Made by a program: the position numbers and the translations under genes
Assembly: GCF_964340395.1 (NCBI RefSeq)
Contig: NC_135556.1
Span: 24,805,223-24,869,222, forward strand
DNA length: 64,000 nucleotides
Direction: 5' to 3'
Source of the DNA: Glandiceps talaboti
Lineage: Eukaryota; Hemichordata; Enteropneusta; Spengelidae
The notes under the pieces: generated by a model
Databases searched by the model: none
Told to the model about the DNA's origin: nothing
The model's input: only the letters and a program-made list of their open reading frames with translations
Shown here: positions 12,584-25,200 of the stretch, piece by piece
Position numbering within the stretch: the stretch's first letter is position 1
Layout: each line of letters opens with the position of its first letter

Positions 12584-13243
12584 TAAATATATGTATGTAT
12601 GCACCACAAACCAATACGAACCAAAGAACCAGAACTCCCAAAGACTATATGGGTATTCACACTCTCGACATTGTCGGGACAGAGGGTACACATCTCCTCT
12701 CCACAACATTATCTTACCCCGGCCGCGGCATCTGTTCCTAGTTAAGATTACTTCTTTGAGACCCACTCCTCATATCACTGCATGGTTATCAGGAGTGATA
12801 TTACGGTACCTAAATCATATTAAACCCCAACCGATGTGAATGTGACCTTCCCCTAACCCTATTTTAAGAAACCGATTTGTAAAAAGCGATTCCAAACCCA
12901 ACACCACCCCCATCCCCACCCCCACCCCCATTCCTCCGCTCCCTAGGCCCTGACGCTATGAACCGGTGTAGACTCGGCATGCATGATGGCATGATATGAA
13001 CATGTTTCTTGAACAGCGCCACCACTACCTTGAGAAAATTTGCATACGTACCGGAAGAGAACCCCACAAGTGAGTTGTCAGTTGATAGTTTGGGTGTGGT
13101 GGTTTGATAAGGTAACGCCTGCTACCGGTGATAAGGTCAAACACCAAGACGCCGTGTGACTTTCAGTAGGGACAAAACAAGTGGAGGTGCTGCTGTGAGT
13201 AGAATTTTGATATCCCAAGAACCAAGAAAGACAGCTGAACACA
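11541..13243. other. SLC5 3' UTR, intergenic microsatellite cluster and M6 promoter/5' UTR
   Basis: A poly(A) signal AATAAA at 11776-11781 probably ends the SLC5 transcript. It is followed by (CCA)n at about 11802-11862, (ATC)n at 12003-12092, (ACAG)n at 12494-12583 and a C/A-rich tract at about 12896-12935. The last 250 bp should contain the M6 promoter and 5' UTR: a perfect octamer ATTTGCAT at 13038-13045 and an ETS-type CCGGAAG just after it. No TATA box is evident. Confidence 0.6.
13038..13045. promoter_or_regulatory. Octamer (POU factor) motif upstream of M6
   Basis: ATTTGCAT, the perfect inverse of the octamer ATGCAAAT, lies about 200 bp before the M6 start codon. A second perfect ATTTGCAT lies in intron 1 near 14359. 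POU factors are known regulators of neural genes; that this site is used is inference. Confidence 0.35.
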
Positions 13244-16200
13244 ATGGGTAAGTTTGAATATACCATCAAAACTTGGCCGAGCTCCCGTTTCGAAAAGGTG
13301 CTTGTGGTTCCACGTACGTACCTGCCAAGAACGAAACATGGCTACACGTTCAAATTTATGTTGGGTGACTCGTAACTTTGCTATAGCGGATAGATATAGT
13401 CATAAAAGCATGACCAATTTACAACCGTCGCGGACCGAGTGTCGTATTTTGTGATGTAGAAAAAGACAAAACTCAGGTAGTCTATTTGTGATTGATCATC
13501 AACCCAGTCGTCGAACTTCTGTTATGGAACACGTTCTCGTTGAGTTCAGAAGAAATATTTCAACAATTCCAGGTGCGATTAAGTAGATTTCTGAAGTTAC
13601 ACACACACACAAAAAAACAACACTTCCATATGACTAATAAATCATTTCGTTCCTAAGTAATGCAAATTTCCCTACAGGTTATTGTATGAGTTTCTACCTT
13701 CAATTTTAAATATAGGTACAAAGCAGGCTGTGTGGTTATTAATATTACAGTGTGACATATTATCAGAACTATACTATTGTAATGTCCAACTGGGTTTATA
13801 TTATATATATGACATATTTTCACATAGATGATAGTAATAACCATGAAATAACTGATTAGTTTGTGAACTGGGTGTGGGGTTAATATTAGTATAGTACCTA
13901 AACCCGGTGAAGAATTTTAGTATTCAGTATTTGATCGTTTGTTTATGCCAGCTGAGTTCACACTGATTATTTTGTATAAAATCAAATGTAAATCAGAAAA
14001 TAGTTCTATGTTGTAGAAAACAGCTACAAACATATTTTATGGAAAGATTATTAAAACAGTATGCTGTGATTTCCAACACAGTGTATCTGTAGATTGGAGG
14101 TGATTCAACAAGTGGCTTTGTATCCTTTTGTAATGCAATCAGGGGTGTGTTATGATGAATAACAAAAGAGAGATCAAATCCTGATACTTCCAAATATTTT
14201 ATCACATAACTTGACTCATATACTATGGAAGACATGGAATTCACAATTTTGCTGAAATTTATGACAAAAAACAACAACAATGCAAATCTAGTGTAACTCT
14301 TACAGTGTAAATATTTGAGAGGTAATGGCGCATGCATATATGATAGAGAGTGACTGGAATTTGCATACCAATGTGTGGAGTTTTAGAACACTGGCTTTTA
14401 ATTTGATGGGTGTGATTATAATTGGTACAGGTTCTCAACACATTAGTCAGAAGAACATTTCTTGGTACCCCTCCCTTGAAGCAAACAAACTAAAGTGTTT
14501 TTAATGACTGTCTGTCACATTTCTTCGTTCCATTCCAAGAATAGAATTGTTAACATTACTGTATCAAAATTTAGCCTTTGTGTACTTACAGCAAACAGCT
14601 TTACTCCCAGATTGCATGACCCTCATAAAGTATATACATCCATTTAATCAATAACAGTCTGACATGTAGGATTGCATTGGTTTTTTATTCAATAGTTTTC
14701 AGATTTATATGTATGACTTCAAATTATACATTTTTGCTGGTTTGCTCAGCGTAGAATATTCCACATTATGTGAGATTCACAAACCCCTGTAGTCAGTACC
14801 ATATCAATTGTCATCATTTTTTCAGAGGAGTGTAAGTTTTAGACTTTTTAGATCAGAATTTTAATATTTCAGACAACAGAAATATTTCTTTGATTTCAAT
14901 GCAAAATTTCGTTGATGAGCTAAAAAGTTGTTGAAGAAACTGAATTTTTGGTTGAAATAGTTTTTGCCAGAGGAAATGTGAGAAGGTGAAATGTTTTCAT
15001 TTGCTGTATAGGAGTACATAGCACAGCTTTCAACATTTCTATTCATGAGAATAGAATCTATAATGAGAGTATTATAGATTGTAATACTGTTTGGGGTTTT
15101 ATAAAAGCTGCCATAGATGAGATTAAAAATCTGGTAATTTATTACCATGCATTCTAATCTCTTAGATTAAGGATACAAAAAAGACTGTCTGTGTGAATAG
15201 AGAGAAACGTGATTGACAAAATTGTTTTAAATTAATCTATAGTTTTGATCATTTTGTGTGAAATCTGAGTGAATATATCCATTCAAGAGATTCATGTGTG
15301 GCTTTTGATATATTTTAGTGTTAATTTTGTGATACTTTTTCAAAAACATTGCAAAAATAAAAGATGGCAGAATTTTGATAATGGTATACAACATATTGAT
15401 TTTCAGCCCATTCTTCCTCTGTGTAAGAAAAAAAATGTTTTAATATGGCTCAGATTTTTAAATATCTCTGTTGTCAGAAGTTATTGATTGTAAAATGTTT
15501 TTGAAATCTTGATAAACACCAAATGAACTAGAAGATAGTGTAGTTTGTGGAGGACTTCATCGATTTAATATGGAGTAACCCTGTCAAGAACAATACACAC
15601 TGTCAGAGGTGATGACATTGAAGCAATACTGTTGGACATTAGGTTGCTATTTGTGTTGGTCAGACATTGTTTACTAAGTCTGCACTGTGTGCAGTGACCC
15701 ATATTATATACTACTAACCTGTAAAACTTCAAAGCCTGGAGAATTGTGTACTACACATAGGTTCAGAGTTTTACAAAAATAATCCATTTGTTCAAAACGG
15801 TTTGTCTGCAAAGAATGGTTATACTCCTGGTTCAAAGCTTAGAGAATGTGTACTAGTGTCAGAGTTTTACAAGAATTATTCAGTTGATCAAACTTGTTTC
15901 TCTGCCAAGAATGGTTGTACACTGCTTCAAAGCTTGGACGATGTGTACTACTACTAGTGCCAGAGTTTTATAATTCACTTGTTTCAACCATAGTGATGAC
16001 TTCTCTGTATGAGACAATTGAGCCAAGAAAATAGTAATAGTTCTAATCACCCCAACCTAACCTATAATATGTCTCAAAATTGCATCCAAACTCAGAAATA
16101 TTTTTTACACAACATCAAAAATAGAGATGTCATGACCCTCCCAACTGGAAAAAAAACCCCCCAAAAAACCCCATACTAATCCTCCCTATTTTTGAAGGTT

Positions 16201-19200
16201 ATGTAATCTGAACTTTGCAATATATTTGACTTCATATTATAAATAGTTTTCAGTCTAAACTAGCCTATTGTACTTTCAAAGTGAAATATACATGAATCTC
16301 ATTTTCAAAAAAATGCTGGTAGACTGTCAAGGCAGAAATGATTGTGTCTGGTTTTGATACATTTCTGCTAATAAAACTGTACATGTAACAGTTATAGAAA
16401 CTTTTATTGGTGCAATAAATCATAAATGAACAGTACTGTAAAGAGAAATTATGGCAGTAGTAACCAGCTAGTTGTCTACATCCTTGATCTGTGACTGTGC
16501 TCAGTGTTATACCTCCAATCTTTCCCGAACAAGTATAGCAGAAACACAGAGCCAGCAAGTAGACAGGCAAGGATAGGAAAGTAGTAATTTAAAAATTAAT
16601 TATTCACATCTTCAACCAAATGTTAATATTTATAAATTCAAAATTTACTAAATGAAAAGAATTCATCAGTTGTTATGGCTACTGAAATATGTATGCCATG
16701 TTTTATTGAATTTTATTAATCTATATGCCATACATCAATATTTAGATAGATAACAGCTGTATACTATGCACAAGATATGAACTTAGTAGTTTCCTAGATA
16801 AAATTTATTCCTGCTAAAATTATATAACCTGGTTTGAAATCTCATTTTTGATAGCATGCTCATATTATAGCACTTGTAATCCAATGAAGTGTACACATTG
16901 GAAAAGTTATGGGACTTATAAATCTTTGGTTGCCATGACAATAGTCATGTACATGTATATTTGTTATTACTGGTTCTGTGCTCAAGGTACAAGTCAACAC
17001 TTTGAAAAGTGTCATTTTAATTAGTCTGGGTGCCAACATGGAGGTGTAAATGGTAACGATACTGTATAGGAACTAGACTGTGAGTGGAGGTGTAAATGGT
17101 AATGATACTGTATAGGAACTAGACTGTGAGTGGAGGTGTAAATGGTAACGATACTGTATAGGAACTAGACTGTGAGTGGAGGTGTAAATTGTAACGATAC
17201 TGTATAGGAATGAAACTGCATATTAATCTCCATCTTGTCCATAAATTAAACTTGTGTAGATACATGTATAGGTATGTTACTATTTGATTGCCGAGACCAC
17301 ATATTTTATGTTTTTTTGCAAGTTAGTTGTATAAAGACCTTTGTGTTCTAAGTTCTAACAATGATACTGTATGTCTGGTAGAACTTTTTTGTTGGGTGAG
17401 ATAATGATGATGGAGATAACACTGTCAAAATCATGGCATTCAACCAGCAGCTGTAGGTTCTATTTTAAACCTAAAAAATCAAGGTGAAGACATAAATGCA
17501 TAGTCCATGACTCAATAGGCATTAATTCATTATCTGGCAAATCAATCTACCAGAAGGTTTAAACTTGACTTTGTCATTTGTTTGTCTAATCACCTTTGCA
17601 GATTTACTTAAATTAGAGCTGTATGGATTAACAGATTAACATTGAACTACTTTGTGGATACTACATGTACTTCTATTGGGGGACTTCCCATTTTGATTGT
17701 AGAGATAAGTAGATATGACCACCCAAGGGTGGTGTTGTTAACAGCATGAGATAAAAAAAATACAAACACAATGATATCAGCAAGGCTACTCTACTTTATA
17801 ATCTGATGGTCATCATTGTCACAACTACCATTTTATAGTCATCAAGTAAGTGTATGTTTTACATACTACCACAGCACAGACAAGCCAATTTGACTGTGTT
17901 CAAACAAAAAGTATGGGATTTATACCTGGTCGTGTTCGATGTAGTGACAAAATGCATGTAAATGTCATTTGATCTGAGATATTTTTTTAGTCCCAGCGGA
18001 CGAAGTCCGGAACGGGGACTTATGGATTGGGTTCCGTCTGTCCGTCCGTCCGTCCATCCGTGCGTCCGTCCGTCCGTCCGCAGCTGTTTCTTGGAGATGC
18101 CTGGACCAATTTTTTTCAAACTTCGTACAGGGGCAACATACTATGGCATACATATGCACGTCAATTTGTTTTATGATACGATCCAATATGGCCGCCTAGC
18201 AACCATTTTGTTTGCGAATTTTCCCTGTCTAGAGCCCTAACTCAGACATGCTTCAACAGATCTCATTCAAAGTTGGTATTAGGACAGTGTTATATGACAT
18301 ACATGTTCATTGTTGTCATGATACGATCCAATATGGCCGCCTAGCAGCCATTTTGTTTGTGAATTTTCATGTCCAAAGCCATAACTCAGACATGCTTGAA
18401 CAGATCTCATTCAAAGTTGGTATTAGGACAGTGTTCTATGACATACATGTGCATATCCATTTTCATTGTGATACGATCCAATATGGCTGCCTGGTAGCCA
18501 TTTTGTTTGGGAATTTTCATGTCCAAAGCCATAACTCAGACATGCTTGAACAGATCTCATTCAAAGTTGGTATTAGGACAGTGTTCTATGACATACATGT
18601 GTATATCCATTTCGTCGTGATACGATCCAATATGGCTGCCTGCCAGCCATTTTGTTTGGGAATTTTCCATGTCCAAAGCCATAACTCAGACATGCTTAAA
18701 CAGATCTCATTCAAAGTTGGTATTAGGACAGTGTTCTATGACATACATGTGCATATCCATTTTCGTTGTGATACGATCCAATATGGCTGCCTGGCAGCCA
18801 TTTTGTTTGCGAATTTTCATGTCCAAAGCCATAACTCAGACATGCTTGAACAGATCTCATTTAAAGTTGGTATTAGGACAGTGTTCTATGACATACATGT
18901 GCATATCCATTTTCGTCGTGATACGATCCAATATGGCTGCCTGGCAGCCATTTTGTTTGTGAATTTTCCATGTCCAAAGCCATAACTCAGACTCCATTTT
19001 CATCGTGATATTGTTGGAGGCATATTCCATGTCCAACAAGCACACACAACATATCTAAGTCTGTTTGTTTTAGGTTCACAAATGTTGCGTGATCAGAGTA
19101 GTGATAATTCCTAAAAACCCAATTATAGCGGGGACTATGTCATTCTCAATGACTTGTTAATATTGAGAGTCGCCATTACTCATCCCAGTGTGGGTATACT

Positions 19201-22200
19201 ATAATTATTTTAATCCCATATATATTTCTTCATTCAGCAAGAAAATACTTGACCAAAGAGTTTTGTCATTTTTGTTGTATTAGACTTTGTGTACTATGTA
19301 CTGGAGTTGGCATCTCAACAAATTTGACTACTCCTGTAGAACTTCTTATCAAATTTGTTATGAGTTATCACTCCGCAAATCTATTCAGGACACATATCAT
19401 ATTTGAGTGTAACCTGAATCTCACTCGGAGACGAGACTCCCACACTGTAACGTTTGAGAGTGATGAGTCTTTGTTTGCAATAAGACCCTACAACAGTGTA
19501 TTATTTTGTAGATAATGGAAACTTCAAACTTTTATTATCCCATCAAATCTAAGTGATAACAGTTAGCATTCAACAGGACTACGAAAAGCTAAGGGTTACA
19601 GAGGTCAGAAAATTGGCAGTGCTAATTACCCCTTCAAAGTGAACACAATATTACAATGCCATTGATGAATTCTCATTAATAAATAATGTCATCTTTTAGT
19701 TTTGGTAGGAATTTATTGTGACAGTTTTATGTACTGTAGTTTTTAATATCAATTTTGCATCACAATAAATCTCCATGATTAACAATATCAAAATTCCACA
19801 GTATATTTTATATTACAATATTCTTTGACAGTATACCAAGCTGTGCAAAGGCAATCAATAAAAGTAAATATATGTCATGTATAGTCACTGATGCAATGTA
19901 CACAAGAACTGATGTGTGATTTCTATATATATGATAACATATGTTGTGTGTCAGCAATAACTACGTGCAGAAGTATAAATTGTGGTTTGTTTTCACTGAC
20001 ATAGTTGTAAATTGTAGCTCGTTCTCACTGGTGTCGTTGTAAATTGTAGTTCGTTCTCACTAACATCGTCTTTGCACCATGTCAGAATGAAACTCTTATT
20101 GACATACTCATTCAGATGACATATGTACAGTAAATAAAATACTCAAATACTTCTTCAAATTTCACTAATATCGAGAACTTAAAACACGTCTAGTGTAAAT
20201 AAGTACATTTGTATATAAATGGAAGGACATTGTGATTACAAAAGGTCAAGTGAGTTTAGACTAACTACGGCCCTGTATCATAGGGGTCACATATATATGT
20301 AAGGATATCAAATTGGTTTCAATTATTTGAAATTGCACAGATCAATATGTTCCAATTTGGTGGCCAATGAGTACAACTTTAAAACAGAAAAAGTATCTTG
20401 GAAGACTTCATAAATTTGTCTTATGGACGATCATGAGATTTGTATAATGCTATCATAGCCTGTCACAATATCAGCAAAAAGTAAAAAGAATTGTCTAATT
20501 TATGCGTTTTGACCTCCATTATAGTCTTTACTTAAAACATTACAATCACCTCTCAAGTCACCAGAGTATATAAACACGGCTATGCCCATTTGATTGATTT
20601 GACATTTTCCTCCAAGGTGTACAGAAAACAAATACCTACAGATAAACAATGAAGTACATTTATGTGTTCTGTATATAAACACATGATGTGGTTTGGTCGA
20701 GGGCATATACATGTTTATGCCCTTTAGATGTCAAAATTTTGACTCTGTGTTTGACATGTACAGGATTAGCAGTCCTCTATGGAGCTAATACATGTATTAA
20801 AGTTTGAGCTGTATGTATCAAGCAAAAGCCAACACTGAGCCAAATGCCTACAGTACATGTACATGTCAGTTTGTAAATATAAATAGCAATGTGTCTCAAG
20901 TGTAAACCAATTTCTGTCAGGGTATTGACACCAAGATTACTGGCTTTTCATAAAATGTGTTATCATATTCCCATATCATAGAAAATTGAATAATTATCAG
21001 GACAGCTAACGTCCTGTAATATTTTTTGTGTCAAACACATTTGAAAGGTTGATGTATTTGTCTACAGTTTTGGCTCAACTTTGTAGGAGGGAAGATTATC
21101 AGTTTACGCTTCATAAGTTACCATATACAATTTGTAGAAGTCTAATGTAAATGAATTAAATCATGCATGTGGTCTGACCTGTAATGCTAGTTATGCTAAC
21201 TGTTGCTAGGCAACACTTCACAATGAAGGAGACTTCTGTCAAATTATAATATAGCTGTTTATCAGTGCTGTGACTCTACAAGACTTAGTGCTAGAGTTGG
21301 CTTCAAATTACTACTATGAAAATCAAGCTATCGGCAAAGTAATATAAACACAAATTTAACCCATTGTAGTTTGCTAATATGTAATAGCTTGATTTCCACA
21401 GTAGTATGTACTTATTACAATGTACAGCATAGAACAGAACAGCATGGATGCCAGACAAAAGCACAGTAGCCAAACCACCAAATGAGATCTGAACTTTATA
21501 TTTCCTAGATGTTATTTTTGTATTTCCTGAATGACTGTTTGTCAGAAATTGACAGAAATATGTTATTCTACTAAGGAAATAATCAAGCTTTGGAAGGAAG
21601 GAAAATAAAACTTTCATTTCAATTTCAATCATAATAGAAAGAAAAACCTTTTACCAGATTTACATGTTGTGTTACTCATGTTTACATTATCATATACCAG
21701 CTAAAACCATGGATTTTATTTTTAGCAAAAACCACACCAGTCAAAACAGTAAAAATAAATTCCAAGTGAAAAATGATGATTTCACAGTATTTAATTCTCA
21801 GTATGGCTCTTACATTTAATATGTAAATATTTTCTATCTCACAGAAAGACTTGTTTCTGGGCAGAAAATGACATGAATAACAAAATAAAAATGTTTTGGG
21901 TGTCATGCAAATAAGAAGCCAAATTCAAAATGGTGGTCATAACCTGCCATAGGTATGAGCTTACACAGTGATTGTGACCACAACAACACAATGCACAATG
22001 TTTTTATCAACAATCAAAAATCACTTCATCTGGACATGATTATAGACAACCATTAAACTTGAAGCTTTTCTATACACCCTGCAGATCATCACTGCATATA
22101 AATAATAAAACAAAACGACTTCTCAGATTTGCTAAAAATTAGGAAATATGACCACACAACAATCCAAAATCCAAGGTATCGACATTGTATAATAAAATTA

Positions 22201-25200
22201 ATATATATGGTTACTAGGTTGGTTAGTCTAGTTCATATACGACGCGTTTCAATTACTATGATCATCTCCACTCACGTAGGGAAAGTCGTTATTCTAGCAC
22301 AGAAATCTATGCTATCCCACAGGATGAAAAGTAAATGTCACATGTCATTAGTAAATTGACAGACAGTTATAATTGGTTAGTTCCTTTAGACAATTGCTCA
22401 TTAACTGAACTCCACCTCTCCAGTCTGAAACTAATATCACACGATGCCATGTTTATATGAACACATTTAGGGTAGCACAGATTTCTGTGCTAGAATAACG
22501 ATATTCCTTATACATGAGTAGAGATGATCATAGCAATCATATCACATCCTATAGTAACTAGGCTACAGGCTGGTATGAACATTCACATTTCAAATCATAA
22601 ATCTGGTTTTTATGTAGGGTGGATTTTAACAGTATTAGCTGAACTTTGACCCCAAATATGTGTCATGATATTCAGACAACATTGTCATTTCCTGTAGTGT
22701 CATATAGTTTATAGTTCTCTTTTATTCTAGATGACTTTCAAGGGCAACATAATTATTGCATCCCCCCCTCCCATCCCTTCCCTTCCCCTACCCTCCCCTC
22801 CCCTCCCCTCCCCTCCCAACCCAACCCAACCCAACCCAACCCAACCACCCAACTCTCCCTGCTTGTATAAATTCTAGTGATGGAACTATTACTCATACAT
22901 ACATGTTTTTTTATGACTTTGTTTTTTTCACTTTGTCCTTGAAAGTCACATGCAGTAACACTGGGACTTATATTATATTTGTATTAAGTTTATATCTATG
23001 ATACATTGGACTCAACTAAACTACCAAACATATGACCCTACATCCAATGACAAGGCTGTTGCCCAAACACACAAAAAGGACCACTGAACCGGCCATGATG
23101 TGTCCTGGGATAACACTAAGATTCTAGCCAGAGAACAGGACTGGTTAAAATGCAAAGTAAAGGAAGCTATCTACATCAGACAGAGGAGACCCATCATGAA
23201 CAGGGACCAAGGATACCAACTTCCATCAATATACAGACATATGATTCCGCCAGTTCAGAGATAAACATCAACGCTGAATAATTAAACCATTGCATGATCA
23301 ATTTCCGTAGTTGGATTGAAACGTCACATTTGCTTCTAATTTACCGTAACTACATTTACATATTACTATCAAACAAGGCTTTATTACAAATGTATAACTA
23401 TGACACATTTTGGTCTGAAGTTCAGTAAATATTGTTTAAAAACCCACCTATAGTAGTATATCATAAACTGACATGTGATTTGAATGTTTGCACTGAGGGT
23501 GTTACCATATTACATGTATACATCATGCATTCATTCTGTGAACATTTGACATCTTAAGATTATAATTTTATTATGTTTTGTGTTCACTCCCAATCAACTT
23601 AGTATTATTACATCATAACACATAATCCATATTTTCCATAAGTCTTTGTCAAATTTTAATTTACACGTGATTAGAATACTAACTGTACATAAAAGAAATA
23701 ACATGACATGCATCAACACGTTACAACACATAGTAAGGGCGTATTTTTATACACACTATACTCTATACATGTCTGTTGCAACACATAGTAAAGATACATG
23801 TACATATCTACACACATTGTATATATACATCATACATGTATGTATTTTGCAACTCATTTTAGAAAACATATTTCTACAGCTGTGTGTGTGTGTGTGGGGG
23901 GGGGGGGGCATTGTTAAAACATTTAACCATCACATGCCCAGAGCAATTCATTTCTCCGTATATCAGATAACTTATTCATTTATTTATAGTTTAATATTTT
24001 TTTTTAAGTTGTTTATCTGGTTGTAATACATGTATGACCCTGGAGTGAAACATTTTGTTTTGTTCTTTTAAGTTTTACAAGGACACATCTCCCTATAATA
24101 TAAACAGATCCTTGTGGAAGTAGATGAATTTGTTTATATCATATGTGAATTATTAACAATGGCTACTTTCGTGACCTCTTTGTGACCCTGAATGTTTAAT
24201 CTAAGTGTTCCTACAAGTACACAAAAATAGTGAGTCCATTCAAGCAAGAGCTTAAATCTCGTTATCTTAGCTCACTTTGCTCTTGACTTTTTATTTGTCT
24301 TGGATGTCAATAAAAATGAAAATTGTTGTTGTTTGATTAGATTTTGTAGCAATTTGGAACACAACTAGACTGTAAGATACGTCGTGACATTTCGCCCTCA
24401 CCAGCCTCCTCTCACATTAGGGGTTGCCTGATGTTTGAGGGCGCCCCGTCATGGCGTACCTTACAGACTAGAACACAACAGGTAGTTGATGTTTTTACAT
24501 TTTGATGTAAATTTACTCAAAGATCATACCTGACATACACTGTTCAGACTCAGGTATACAATGATAAAAGTCAAGGAATAACTTATGAAGGTCATTTTAT
24601 TTAATAATCGCTTAAAAGTAATGAACTGGAAGTTTCAGTGTCAAGAAAGTGAAATTGATACAATGACATAAAGAAATCAAATCTGTTTTTATGTACTGTA
24701 CAATGTTATTATCTTTTCATTTGTGATTATGAAATACAGCAGTATATAGACTAACATGTACCAAAGGAATGGTGAAACCATGATATGAAAAAATTAAAAT
24801 CAAAGATTCATTGTCTTATAATCACCCAGTACTAATATACAGAACAGGGGTTTAGAGATACTGGTAGTTTATCATTGATTAGTTGAGTGATCAGTTGATT
24901 GCTTATTGAGTAATTGGAATAATCTTATCAATTTACGCAAAAAGAAATGTTTCAAATTCTGACATTTCAATCAATATGTTTGAATACATGATTGATAAAA
25001 TTTAGTATGATATTTCAAAACATAAACTTGACAGGAAGATAGTAATTTTGTATGGCTTATTTAAGTGTTGTTTATTAAAATTTTGTGCTCTGTTTCTCTT
25101 TTAGGGTCTTGTTTTGACTGTCTTGCCCTAACGCCATTTGCGTCGTTAATAGCTACAATTGTGTTAGCTGTAGGTGTTGGTTTATTCTGTGGATGTGGTC

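Larger units (their letters stand above)
13248..25104 (+). other. M6 intron 1 (11.9 kb)
   Basis: No convincing exon or nested gene is seen. Contents: about 110-bp degenerate direct repeats at 15728-15970, a 46-bp tandem repeat at 17039-17209, a 1.2-kb repeat element at 17985-19155, three copies of a roughly 33-bp unit near 19975-20070, a long-TIR foldback element at 22224-22565, a C-rich microsatellite at 22764-22854, duplicated GCAACACATAGTAA-type blocks at about 23700-23850, and a TIR element at 24366-24470. Sequence is AT-rich throughout. Confidence 0.7.

Noticed and set aside
16265-16570. 101-codon minus-strand frame in M6 intron 1
   Set aside because: No flanking splice signals, AT-rich codon use like the surrounding intron and no known motif.
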